Part shown: positions 17,651 to 25,417 of the stretch, piece by piece
Numbering within the stretch: position 1 is the stretch's first letter
How the letters are laid out: each line of letters starts with the position of its first letter
DNA from: Akkermansiaceae bacterium
Lineage (GTDB): Bacteria > Verrucomicrobiota > Verrucomicrobiia > Verrucomicrobiales > Akkermansiaceae
Reading direction: 5' to 3'
NCBI GenBank assembly: GCA_023301335.1
Contig: JALZVA010000189.1
Location: forward strand, 1-41,467
DNA: 41,467 nucleotides
Translations under genes and position numbers: made by a program
Notes under the pieces: model-generated
The model's input: only the letters and a program-made list of their open reading frames with translations
Database searches by the model: none
What the model was told of the DNA's origin: nothing

Positions 17651-18451
17651 ATGATCATTGATTCACACTGTCACCTCGTCAGTTCTAAATTCCCGGAAGA
17701 AGAGATCCCCTCTCTCATTAAACGCGCTCATGACAATGGCGTCACTCAGCTCGTAACCCTCGCTACGCACTTAGGTGACTGCGCCCAAAATCTAACAATC
17801 GCGGAAGCATACGAGACAGTTTTCACCTGCGTTGCCATTCATCCCTGCGATGTCATCGACAGCACTGATGCATTCATTCCAGCTCTTAGAGATTTTGCAA
17901 AGCATGAGAAATGTGTGGCTATAGGCGAAACTGGTCTCGACTATTTTCATCCCGCCCCAGAAGGCTGGACAGAGCAGAAATACCATCAACGCCAAAGAGA
18001 CTTTCTTGAGCAGCATTTTGCACTTGCCGCCGAATTAGGTAAGAACATTGTGATTCATACACGTGATAAAAAAGGAACCGCCTCACTAGATGATGCTCTC
18101 TTAATCTATGCGAAGTGGGCTGATAGAGTTCAAGCTGTGTTTCACTGTTTTCTCGGTCCATTAGAAAATGCTACCCGCATCTTTGACCTTGGAGGTCTGA
18201 TTTCTTTCACTGCCATCAGCACCTTTAAAAGTGCCAACGATTGCTCCAAAGCTGCCGCTGATGCTCCAATCGGATCATTTATGCTGGAAACCGATTCGCC
18301 TTACTTAGCTCCAGCTCCTCATCGAGGAAAACGCTGTGAACCCGCTTATTTGAAAAAAACTGCAGAGCATATTGCCCATTTAAGAAACGAGACAATAGAA
18401 GAGCTTTGCAACCACACTACTCAAACGACTCGAAAATTTTACAACATTTAA
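17651..18451 (+). CDS. tatD: TatD-family metal-dependent hydrolase/DNase
   Basis: TIM-barrel amidohydrolase-like deoxyribonuclease of the TatD/YcfH family, connected with DNA quality control. The metal motif DSHCHL lies at residues 4-9. Later ligands are Glu in AIGETGLDY, His in NIVIHTRD, His in AVFHCFLG and Asp in LETDSPYLAP. At 266 aa and with all ligands it looks active. Within the family it resembles TatD/YcfH generally and cannot be placed further. It is the last gene of the run that begins at plsY. Confidence 0.93.
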   Translation: MIIDSHCHLVSSKFPEEEIPSLIKRAHDNGVTQLVTLATHLGDCAQNLTIAEAYETVFTCVAIHPCDVIDSTDAFIPALRDFAKHEKCVAIGETGLDYFHPAPEGWTEQKYHQRQRDFLEQHFALAAELGKNIVIHTRDKKGTASLDDALLIYAKWADRVQAVFHCFLGPLENATRIFDLGGLISFTAISTFKSANDCSKAAADAPIGSFMLETDSPYLAPAPHRGKRCEPAYLKKTAEHIAHLRNETIEELCNHTTQTTRKFYNI

Positions 18452-18530
18452 GTTCCCTTTATTTATATAAAACATTTAACTGTCTTGAAAGAATAAGCAA
18501 ATTTTTGTCGTTCTTATAAACAGTAATTAA

Positions 18531-18548
18531 ATGCTGGAAATACAGCAT
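18531..18548. promoter_or_regulatory. 6-6-6 inverted repeat before LysM lipoprotein gene
   Basis: ATGCTG-GAAATA-CAGCAT is a perfect 6-bp inverted repeat with a 6-base spacer, ending 22 bases before the ATG. It could be a protein-binding site or a hairpin in the mRNA leader that limits ribosome access. Confidence 0.3.
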
Positions 18549-18570
18549 AATCTATATTATATCTATTCCC

Positions 18571-19092
18571 ATGAAGCTAAACATCATCATCCTGACATCG
18601 ACAGCAGCTCTTCTCATGCCCTCTTGTGCACTTTTTAATCCTGACTACAAGGAATTCAAACGCCAACAAAAAGAACAACAGGAACAGGCTATTACTACAC
18701 CCTACGATGCCCCTCCTCTTCCAGGAGACGTTCCTCAACTCCCTGACGTTTCTATTCCGAGTTCTACTGCCAATAACCCTTTCGCCATTCCTGATATCGC
18801 ACCTAGCAATATCCCTGATTCTATCCCTCACCAAAGTTTACCCGCTCTTCCTGGAGGTGTAGGTACCTCTGGAAATCCTCTACCCGTCATCGGTGGACCT
18901 CAAATGAATATTCCTTTGGGAGGCGGTGCCAATGCCTTCCAGCAGACTGTCCAGCATCACGTTGTTTCTGGTGATTCTATCTGGGCTCTATCCAGAAAGT
19001 ATAATGTCTCACAAGAGGACATCCGCACCGCTAACAATCTAACTTCTAGTATGATCAAAGTTGGTGAGGTTCTAGAAATCCCTCAACCTTAA
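18571..19092 (+). CDS. LysM-domain lipoprotein
   Basis: Envelope lipoprotein of 173 aa. The signal peptide ends in a lipobox (LMPSC, Cys about residue 19). Residues about 25-122 are a Pro/Ser/Asn-rich low-complexity linker. A single C-terminal LysM domain at about 126-172 (VVSGDSIWALSRKYNVS ... IKVGEVLEIP) should bind the glycan of peptidoglycan. It therefore likely tethers a membrane to the cell wall. The next gene, a secreted thioredoxin-like protein, begins 8 bases after the stop and is probably co-transcribed. The precise role is unknown. Confidence 0.88.
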   Translation: MKLNIIILTSTAALLMPSCALFNPDYKEFKRQQKEQQEQAITTPYDAPPLPGDVPQLPDVSIPSSTANNPFAIPDIAPSNIPDSIPHQSLPALPGGVGTSGNPLPVIGGPQMNIPLGGGANAFQQTVQHHVVSGDSIWALSRKYNVSQEDIRTANNLTSSMIKVGEVLEIPQP

Positions 19093-19100
19093 TACACCCT

Positions 19101-19997
19101 ATGCTAAAGCTAACGCATCTATTGTGTTTGCTTACCTGCATTCAGGTAGCCTCTTTTAACGCGAAAGCTCAGCACCTTGCTGAGCTTTCTTTTCGTGAAC
19201 AGCTTTTTGAAACACGTGACCAACAAAAACACGATCAGTTAATCAATGCTGCGATTGATAAAAACATTTCTACTCAAACTATCTTTGAAGCACAGTTTTT
19301 ATTCTCTATTGATCAAGCAAACGATACAACACTTCTCACCCTCTTAGACGAAGCCAAATTTACAGCTCTTGAAAAAAAATTCAGCCCCATCGACTCTGAA
19401 ATATTCACTTCTTTAGAAGAGCTGCAAGCTACGTTTTATTTCATCAGGGCTGTAGATGCTTTCTCCAAAAAAAATCACACAAATTTTGAAACATACATCA
19501 AACAAGCTTTTTGGTTAGCTCCCTCACAAGCTCCTATCCTCACAACCTATATCCACAAGTTTCAAACTAGGGAGCTTATTAAACATTACAAACATCCCGC
19601 TAACTTTAAACTCAACTTACAAGAATCAAAGGACACTCTCCACTGGGATACATTCGTAAAAAACAACAAAGGCTGTTTGATCATTCTCTACTCACCTTGG
19701 GATCAACAATCTGTGAATGCTGCTCCCCTTATAGAAAAACTTAGTAATCACCCCTCTTTTCATAATCAAAAAATCATTCTCCATAACATTGAAACAGCTC
19801 CTGAGGCTCAAAAAGAAAATCATTCCTTTAAATCTTTATTCGATAAAAATTTAAACCTTACTTGGACCATTGAGAATAATACAACATCGCTCTTAAGCTT
19901 ATTTAAAGTCCGCTCACTTCCTACCTGTGTTTTCTTCGATGATAAAAATAACATCAAACATATCGGAGATATCCAAGACTTCATAAAACAGCTTTAA
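19101..19997 (+). CDS. Secreted thioredoxin-like protein lacking CXXC
   Basis: Protein of 298 aa with a signal peptide of about 23 residues (hydrophobic LLCLLTCIQVASF, then AKA-Q). The middle third is helical without a recognised domain. Residues about 180-298 look like a TlpA/thioredoxin fold: WDTFVKNNKGCLIILYSPWDQQS, then a strand-helix pattern and the cis-Pro motif SLPTCVFFD. The active-site position that should read WCxxC reads WDQQS, so it cannot act as a normal dithiol oxidoreductase. Codons are A/T-richer than in neighbouring genes. It probably works with the LysM lipoprotein in the periplasm; the fold assignment is by eye. Confidence 0.6.
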   Translation: MLKLTHLLCLLTCIQVASFNAKAQHLAELSFREQLFETRDQQKHDQLINAAIDKNISTQTIFEAQFLFSIDQANDTTLLTLLDEAKFTALEKKFSPIDSEIFTSLEELQATFYFIRAVDAFSKKNHTNFETYIKQAFWLAPSQAPILTTYIHKFQTRELIKHYKHPANFKLNLQESKDTLHWDTFVKNNKGCLIILYSPWDQQSVNAAPLIEKLSNHPSFHNQKIILHNIETAPEAQKENHSFKSLFDKNLNLTWTIENNTTSLLSLFKVRSLPTCVFFDDKNNIKHIGDIQDFIKQL

Positions 19998-20091
19998 TTT
20001 TTTCTACAGAAAAAATAATTCTTACTTCCCTAAACAAGTAAGATCTCATCCTAACAGCTCAGATAAAAAAGGGGAAGTCTTTGCTTAATTC

Positions 20092-20110
20092 ATTTTTCTT
20101 TAAGAAAAAT
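20092..20110. repeat. Near-perfect A/T palindrome in the 257-base gap before the histone-like gene
   Basis: ATTTTTCTT-T-AAGAAAAAT is a 9-bp inverted repeat around a single base. The 19998-20209 gap otherwise holds only A/T-rich sequence, including a TTGACG (about 20122) that could be a -35 element, with a weak TTGAAT 18 bases later. No RNA gene is recognised. Confidence 0.3.
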
Positions 20111-20209
20111 TAAATTTCCTCTTGACGTTATTAACCCTTAACGGCTTGAATCAATTATTGCAAAGCTCTTGAATGATTTTAAAAAATCTAACAATTCGAC
20201 GCAATCCAC

Positions 20210-20254
20210 ATGAACAAGCTACTATCTGGATTATCTCCTATCCTGATTAAGTAG
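20210..20254 (+). CDS. Possible 14-aa leader peptide before the histone-like gene
   Basis: ATG 20210 opens a 14-codon frame (MNKLLSGLSPILIK) whose TAG stop is immediately followed by the ATG at 20255 used by the ORF track for the lysine-rich protein. An adjacent stop-start of this kind can couple translation. It may be a leader peptide or chance. Confidence 0.2.
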   Translation: MNKLLSGLSPILIK

Positions 20255-20278
20255 ATGTCCACAAACACACACACAGCC

Positions 20279-20812
20279 ATGGCAAAAAAGAAAACCGCTA
20301 AGAAAAAACCAGTAAAAAAAACAACTCCTAAAAAAGTTGTAAAAAAAGCAGCTAAGAAAAAAGTTACTAGAAAAAAAGTAGCACCTAAAACTACTAAAAA
20401 GAAGCCTGCTAAGAAAGTTACTAAAAAGAAGCCTGCTAAGAAAGTTACTAAAAAGAAGACTGCTAAGAAAGTTGCTAAAAAGAAGACTACTAAGAAAGTC
20501 GTTAAAAAGAAGCCTGCTAAGAAAGTCGTTAAAAAGAAAACTGCTAAGAAAGTCGTTAAAAAGAAAACTGCTAAGAAAGTCGTTAAAAAGAAAACTGCTA
20601 AGAAAGTCGTTAAAAAGAAGGCTGCTAAGAAAGTCGTTAAAAAGAAGCCTGCTAAGAAAGTCGTTAAAAAGAAGACTGCTAAGAAAGTCGTTAAAAAGAA
20701 GGCTGCTAAGAAAGTCGTTAAAAAGAAGGCTGCTAAGAAAGTCGTTAAAAAGAAGGCTGCTAAGAAAGTTGCTAAAAAGAAGACTGCTAAGAAAGTCGTT
20801 AAAAAGAAATAA
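20279..20812 (+). CDS. Histone H1-like lysine-rich repeat protein
   Basis: Very basic protein built almost wholly of Lys, Ala, Val, Thr and Pro, like eukaryotic histone H1 C-terminal tails, chlamydial Hc1/Hc2, AlgP and Bordetella BpH1. It most likely binds DNA without sequence specificity and compacts the nucleoid. After a variable basic N-terminus it consists of fifteen tandem 9-residue units of the form [PTA]AKKV[VTA]KKK. No globular domain is visible. The track start at 20255 adds MSTNTHTA; the ATG at 20279 giving MAKKKTAKK is more typical, but either is possible. It is monocistronic with its own strong terminator, which suits an abundant structural protein. Confidence 0.9.
   Translation: MAKKKTAKKKPVKKTTPKKVVKKAAKKKVTRKKVAPKTTKKKPAKKVTKKKPAKKVTKKKTAKKVAKKKTTKKVVKKKPAKKVVKKKTAKKVVKKKTAKKVVKKKTAKKVVKKKAAKKVVKKKPAKKVVKKKTAKKVVKKKAAKKVVKKKAAKKVVKKKAAKKVAKKKTAKKVVKKK
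20405..20809 (+). repeat. Fifteen tandem 27-bp coding repeats
   Basis: Direct repeats of 27 bp within the histone-like gene, of the type (C/A/G)CTGCTAAGAAAGTCGTTAAAAAGAA(G/A). The first three or four units use GTTACTAAAAAG or GTTGCT variants while later ones are nearly identical, so the later copies look recently duplicated. Copy number could vary by slippage or unequal recombination in 9-aa steps without frameshift. Confidence 0.95.
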
Positions 20813-20839
20813 TTCCTGGTATTTCTATCAAATTTCTAA

Positions 20840-20867
20840 AGAGAGCCCATCTGGGCTCTCTTTTTTT
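20840..20867 (+). terminator. Intrinsic terminator of the histone-like gene
   Basis: A 10-bp perfect stem AGAGAGCCCA / TGGGCTCTCT with a 2-base loop region runs straight into seven T. Confidence 0.93.
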
Positions 20868-20919
20868 ATCCTCATTCTCATATTCTATTTCTTAAAACGA
20901 GAAGTGGCATAAATCCCCC

Positions 20920-20948
20920 TCGACAGTTCAGGCCATTACGATTATTTA
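20920..20948 (+). promoter_or_regulatory. Candidate promoter for lptF
   Basis: TCGACA (5 of 6 to the -35 consensus), a 17-base spacer and TATTTA lie between the preceding terminator and the lptF ATG at 20967. A new transcript must start here if the terminator works. The -10 element is weak. Confidence 0.35.
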
Positions 20949-20966
20949 AAGATCTTCACCACACTT

Positions 20967-22082
20967 ATGGGAATCGCTGATCGCTATATTTTAAAACAGA
21001 TCCTCTCCAGCACTCTTTTTGCTGTGCTCATTCTTTGTGGTGTCTTCCTCATGGGAACTGTTCTAAAAGAAGCCCGAACACTTCTCGTTGGTCAGAACCC
21101 CTCCTTTTTCCTTATTTTTCAGTTCGTCTGGAGTGTCATCCCTCTCTCTCTCATGTTCATTGTTCCCTGCGGCTTTCTTGCTGCAGTTTTACTCACCTTT
21201 GGAAGGCTTTCTTCTAACAATGAGCTCACTGCCTTGAAAATGTCTGGACGCAGTCTCTACCGGATTTCTTTACCCGTTTTTTTATTAGCCATCTGTTTTT
21301 CTATTTTAGGGTTTTGGCTTAATAGCAGCCTTGCTCCAGAGGCCAAAGCTCTACAGAAAAAAATTCTCTATCAAGCTATTCAAACAGACCCACATAAACT
21401 TCTCGACCCTGGTGTTGTCCGTCATCAGCTAAAAGGTAAAATTGTCTTCGTTGAAGAAAGAGACAATGACAGACTTTTCGGGCTTCATGTCTTCGAGCAA
21501 GATCCACGTGAAGGCTCTCATCTCCCCACCCAATACGTTTATGCAAGAGAAGCTAAGCTCTATGTGGACGAAGCCAATAAGGAGCTCCGTCTAAAACTCT
21601 ATGATGCAGCTATTGCAAGCTCTCACAAAGCTCCCGTTGACCTTCTCTTTATAGAAAAACAAGAACCTCTTTTATTCGACTTCAGCAATAAAAAGAAACG
21701 TACGCCAAAAGCGAACACGATGACTTCTGCAGAAATCGCCGAAGAGCTATCCCAAGGAAACATTCACAACCTTTCAGAAAAGAAACAACTCAAGCGGAGC
21801 AATTCCCTAACAAATGAAATGTATGGACGCTACGCAGCCTCCCTTTCCTGTATAGCGTTTTCCTTCATTGGTATCCCTCTAGCCCTCCAGTCACGTAGAA
21901 AAGAAACTTCAACAGGTTTTGTTATCAGTATCGGAATTGCCGTCATTTATTTCACCTTCTTTATTATCGGAAATGATCACCAAGGTGAATCTCCCATGAG
22001 CGTCCAGCCCCTCTACTGGGCACCTAATATTATCGCTATTGTATTAGGAAGCTTTCTTATCTGGAGATCACACCGTAGATAG
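20967..22082 (+). CDS. lptF: LptF-type LPS export permease
   Basis: Second YjgP/YjgQ-family permease in the window, probably partnering the product of the 15500 gene and an LptB ATPase encoded elsewhere in LPS extraction from the inner membrane. Six membrane segments are expected: three before about residue 125 and three after about 285. Between them lies the periplasmic jellyroll (KIVFVEERDNDRLFGLHVF). The coupling region GRLSSNNELTALKMSGRSLYRI is well conserved. At 371 aa it has normal length. Assigning LptF rather than LptG is by resemblance and could be swapped. It ends 4 bases from the stop of the convergent epimerase gene. Confidence 0.85.
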   Translation: MGIADRYILKQILSSTLFAVLILCGVFLMGTVLKEARTLLVGQNPSFFLIFQFVWSVIPLSLMFIVPCGFLAAVLLTFGRLSSNNELTALKMSGRSLYRISLPVFLLAICFSILGFWLNSSLAPEAKALQKKILYQAIQTDPHKLLDPGVVRHQLKGKIVFVEERDNDRLFGLHVFEQDPREGSHLPTQYVYAREAKLYVDEANKELRLKLYDAAIASSHKAPVDLLFIEKQEPLLFDFSNKKKRTPKANTMTSAEIAEELSQGNIHNLSEKKQLKRSNSLTNEMYGRYAASLSCIAFSFIGIPLALQSRRKETSTGFVISIGIAVIYFTFFIIGNDHQGESPMSVQPLYWAPNIIAIVLGSFLIWRSHRR

Positions 22083-22086
22083 CCAT

Positions 22087-22980
22087 TTAATCTTTACATC
22101 CGTGAATTTGCGACAGAGCGTCTGCAAAAGATTTATACCTCCACTGATAGCCAGTCGTGTCGAGTAAGGAGTCCTCTACCTTCACACTCGCTAATAACCC
22201 GTCAGCAAATTCCCCTAAGATCCATTTTAGAGCAAATGCCGGAGTCGTTATCAGCGAAGGTCTTCCCATTGCTTGGCCAATCGCCTTCGCAACTTGGCCT
22301 TGAGTGATTTTCTCTCCGGCAAAATTCACTCCTCCTCTGACACTTTCTGTCTCTATGCAATGGAGTATTCCCTCCACTACATCTTGCTCGTGAATCCAGC
22401 TAAAATAAGCTTTTTTATCGCCTAATGGTCCTCCTGCAAAAAAATTATAGGGCATGCTCATTTTTTTCCATGGCTCAGAGTTCTTCCCTAATACGGCACC
22501 AAAGCGAAGACATACAGGTCTTACTCCATAGGCTTCAACAGCGGTAGCACTCGCCTCCCATAATCCACATAAATTTGCGAGAAAGTCAGCCCCATAGGTG
22601 CCCGTTCGCTCGCCATTTACCTCTCCCTCGGCATTGATCACTCCAATCCCTGAGGCGCATAGATACACTTGTGGCCTTTCCTCCTCCGGCATCTCTCCAA
22701 TCCACTTCACCACTTGGTCTGAAACCTTCACTCTAGAGTCCACTAGTTCTTGCTTCACCTTCGCATTCCATCGGCAAGCCACAGATTTCCCTGCAAAATT
22801 AACAACGATATCAGCACCATCTAAGCACCCCTCTCCCCAAGCTCGCCAGCCTTCTCCTTTTCTAGAGCGAGAAACTCCTACCACCTTAAACCCTTGTTTT
22901 CTTAAGAACTCACTGAGACAGCTTCCCAAATATCCCGAAGCTCCGATAATAACGACTGTTTGCACTTTAGACACATTCAA
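22087..22980 (-). CDS. TIGR01777/YfcH-family NAD(P)-binding epimerase-like protein
   Basis: Extended short-chain dehydrogenase-like protein of 297 aa. The N-terminal Rossmann motif is GASGYLGSCLSEFL near residues 13-26, followed by INFAGKSV-type sequence (VVNFAGKSVACRWN), which is characteristic of the YfcH/TIGR01777 group, and a C-terminal DUF1731-like tail (GRPSLITTPAFALKWILGEFA). Cofactor is presumably NADP(H); the substrate of this family is not established. It is a single gene, divergent from lptD, with an inverted repeat in the shared upstream region. Confidence 0.9.
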   Translation of the reverse strand: MNVSKVQTVVIIGASGYLGSCLSEFLRKQGFKVVGVSRSRKGEGWRAWGEGCLDGADIVVNFAGKSVACRWNAKVKQELVDSRVKVSDQVVKWIGEMPEEERPQVYLCASGIGVINAEGEVNGERTGTYGADFLANLCGLWEASATAVEAYGVRPVCLRFGAVLGKNSEPWKKMSMPYNFFAGGPLGDKKAYFSWIHEQDVVEGILHCIETESVRGGVNFAGEKITQGQVAKAIGQAMGRPSLITTPAFALKWILGEFADGLLASVKVEDSLLDTTGYQWRYKSFADALSQIHGCKD

Positions 22981-22983
22981 TAC

Positions 22984-23001
22984 TTTCAGTTAATTCTGAA
23001 A
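22984..23001. promoter_or_regulatory. Inverted repeat in the epimerase/lptD intergenic region
   Basis: TTTCAG-TTAATT-CTGAAA is a perfect 6-6-6 inverted repeat 4-21 bases upstream of the epimerase start and about 80 bases before lptD. The placement suits an operator, particularly one acting on the minus-strand gene. No regulator is known. Confidence 0.3.
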
Positions 23002-23079
23002 ATGTCAACACGTAAGGATTTTCTGGCCTCTTTTACCTCTTTACTTTGAAGGTAGTATTAAGCACAAATACAGCTGACT

Positions 23080-25416
23080 ATGCAGCGTGGCTTTCTACTC
23101 TATTTTCTAACTATTGGTTCTCTTTTAGCTCAAGAGAATCAGGAGGATGAACTGAGTGTCGGCATCCCCACGATTCCAACGATTCCTGACAGGGTGGAAA
23201 TTCTCCAAGAGTTCGGGTATACAGAATTTGACTATCCATCTAGCCAGTTGCGCTATCATGGCGACTTTCAGCTCACAGCTGAACATGGCTTAGAAATGAA
23301 CTCTAATAATGCGATCTTCGATTTTAAAGCGGGGACTATCAACTTAGATGGCGATGTCTCTATCTATAACCATGGTATTCTCCAACGTGGTAACCACGCT
23401 TCCTATAATTTAAACACCAAGAATCTCACGACGAAAGGTCTCGCAGTGAGTGCCGGCCCGTCTCCAGGCGCCAGCCTTCCGACCCTTTTACTGGAATCAG
23501 GAAAATTTCAATCTATCACAGATAAGAGAGGAAACTCATTTCTAGTGGGTGAAGACGCAGGGATCACCACGCATGATGTAGCCAATCCAAATTTTTGGCT
23601 CCGTGCAGATGAAATTAGAATCTACCCAGAGAAGAGGATCACTTTCAGAGATCTAAAAATTTACTTCCTCGATACTCCTGTGCTCAGGCTCCCTTACTTC
23701 GCCCAAAGTCTAAATAGCGAGCTCGGATATCACTTCTCTCCTGGAGTCCGCACGACATGGGGTGCCTATCTCTTAAACCGTTATGGTATTCTGATCACTG
23801 GTGATGAAGATGGTTTCCTTTACGACGAGGGAGAGCCTTGGTTACTCGCGCAAATTTTAGCTGATATCCGCACTCAAAAAGGTATCGGAACCGGTCTTGA
23901 CCTCATTGATACGCGGCAGTCTAAAAACCCAAATTTAACAGGTTTAAGCTTTTATTACGCAAATGACTTGGACCCTAACGCGACACGCTCAGGCCTCGAC
24001 AGAGGAAGAGTGAACGAGGACCGCTTCAGAATTTCATTACAACACAGGTTAGATATCTACGACGGGCACCGAGGAAACACCTTTTTTGATACCAACCTCA
24101 CCTGGCTAAGTGATGAATATTTCTTAGAAGATTTTGATAGCAGCAGTTTTCAGGTAGATCCCGATCCAGATAACACACTCTCTCTGCTCCACCGCCATCC
24201 AAAATTTCTCGCAGGTCTTACCACCCGACTTAGGCTCAATGATTTTCACGATAACTCTACGAGCTCTCCTGAGTTTTTCCTAGATATCCTCAAAAAGCCT
24301 ATTTTTAATACACCTTTACTCTATGAAGGGTCGTTGTCAGCAGGAATTTATGACGAGACTTTATCCTCAGAAAACCGTGCTGCGCTCAGAGATTCTCTTA
24401 ACTCTGTTACGCCAGGCTCTGAAGAAGAATTATCTATCCAAAACCTTTTAGATAACAGAGGGTTCAACCGCTTCCACACGTGGCATGAGTTTTCCCTACC
24501 GTTACATATTCACGATGGAATCGGTCTCGTCCCTCACGCTGGAGTAGGCTACACCAGTTACTGGGATATAGATAATGGAAGTAGTAGCTTTGACCGTACT
24601 CTATTCCAAGCCGGTGTAGATTTTTCCTTAAAGTTCTCCAAGCGTCACGATCATGTTAAAATCAAAAAGCTGGGGATCAACGGCCTCCTTCATACCTTTC
24701 AACCCTATGCAAATTTCACAGTCCTGAGGACTGACAGCTTTGATGATTCCTTCATCGGCATTCAACGCCTTACCCCAACCACAGAGGTGCGCCCTATCAA
24801 AGTGGGTCGTTTCTATAGTCTTGATGAGCTTAATCAATCGACCATTCTCAGGCTTGGGGTTAGGAATAACCTTTTTACCAAGAGGGATGGAAGCTCGCAC
24901 CCATGGTTAAGCCTAGATACGTATTTCGATACATTTATTGATGACCCAGAATTTGACAGGGAGTTCTCTAACCTCTACAATCAACTCACATGGAACCCAA
25001 AACCGTGGGTCCAATTAGACCTTAACGCTCAGTTCCCCATCACCAGTGAGAGTGAGGGATTCTCTGAATACTCTATCAACACCACCTTCCAACCTTCAAA
25101 AAGCACCGAGATTGGTCTCCGTTACCGCTTCCTATCTTCACATCCAACATTAGAAGATAGTAGTAGAATAGATATGAGGCTCTATAATCGCCTTAACGAA
25201 CGCTGGGGGTTTAGTGCATTTCAGCGATGGGAACTCGATGACGGAACAGTTGAGTTACAAGAGTATTCACTCCATCGTGACCTTGGAAGCTGGAATATTT
25301 CTGGTGGACTCTTTAGAAGAGATAATAGAATTAGGAGAGAACTGGGCTTCTCTCTTGCGTTCACTCTTAAAGAATTCCCTTCCGTCTCAGTCCCTATTAC
25401 TCTAGATAACGAATAA
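23080..25416 (+). CDS. lptD: LptD/OstA-like LPS-assembly outer-membrane protein
   Basis: Large beta-barrel protein, 778 aa, that should insert LPS into the outer leaflet with a lipoprotein partner LptE not seen here. A signal peptide (MQRGFLLYFLTIGSLLA-Q) is followed by an OstA-type beta-jellyroll (about 60-215: LQRGNHASYNLNTKNLTTKG; DEIRIYPEKRITFRDLKIYF). The barrel follows, opening with the LptD-typical VLRLPYFAQSLNSELGYHFSPG. Strand-like alternation continues to a C-terminus typical of OM proteins. I see no Cys pairs of the kind that form E. coli LptD disulfides, which fits non-proteobacterial versions. It is followed directly by a nitroreductase gene. Confidence 0.85.
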   Translation: MQRGFLLYFLTIGSLLAQENQEDELSVGIPTIPTIPDRVEILQEFGYTEFDYPSSQLRYHGDFQLTAEHGLEMNSNNAIFDFKAGTINLDGDVSIYNHGILQRGNHASYNLNTKNLTTKGLAVSAGPSPGASLPTLLLESGKFQSITDKRGNSFLVGEDAGITTHDVANPNFWLRADEIRIYPEKRITFRDLKIYFLDTPVLRLPYFAQSLNSELGYHFSPGVRTTWGAYLLNRYGILITGDEDGFLYDEGEPWLLAQILADIRTQKGIGTGLDLIDTRQSKNPNLTGLSFYYANDLDPNATRSGLDRGRVNEDRFRISLQHRLDIYDGHRGNTFFDTNLTWLSDEYFLEDFDSSSFQVDPDPDNTLSLLHRHPKFLAGLTTRLRLNDFHDNSTSSPEFFLDILKKPIFNTPLLYEGSLSAGIYDETLSSENRAALRDSLNSVTPGSEEELSIQNLLDNRGFNRFHTWHEFSLPLHIHDGIGLVPHAGVGYTSYWDIDNGSSSFDRTLFQAGVDFSLKFSKRHDHVKIKKLGINGLLHTFQPYANFTVLRTDSFDDSFIGIQRLTPTTEVRPIKVGRFYSLDELNQSTILRLGVRNNLFTKRDGSSHPWLSLDTYFDTFIDDPEFDREFSNLYNQLTWNPKPWVQLDLNAQFPITSESEGFSEYSINTTFQPSKSTEIGLRYRFLSSHPTLEDSSRIDMRLYNRLNERWGFSAFQRWELDDGTVELQEYSLHRDLGSWNISGGLFRRDNRIRRELGFSLAFTLKEFPSVSVPITLDNE

Positions 25417-25417
25417 C

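Noticed and set aside
20405-20809. CRISPR-like periodicity
   Set aside because: The repeats are contiguous 27-bp coding units without unique spacers and keep the reading frame.
20472-20912. 146-aa ORF of LRKSLKR repeats
   Set aside because: It is the +1 frame reading of the histone-like 27-bp repeats, kept open because the unit length is a multiple of three, and it runs through the terminator.
22598-22993. 131-aa plus-strand ORF opposite the epimerase gene
   Set aside because: Shadow of the TIGR01777 gene; Ser/Thr/Pro-rich composition typical of reverse-frame translation.
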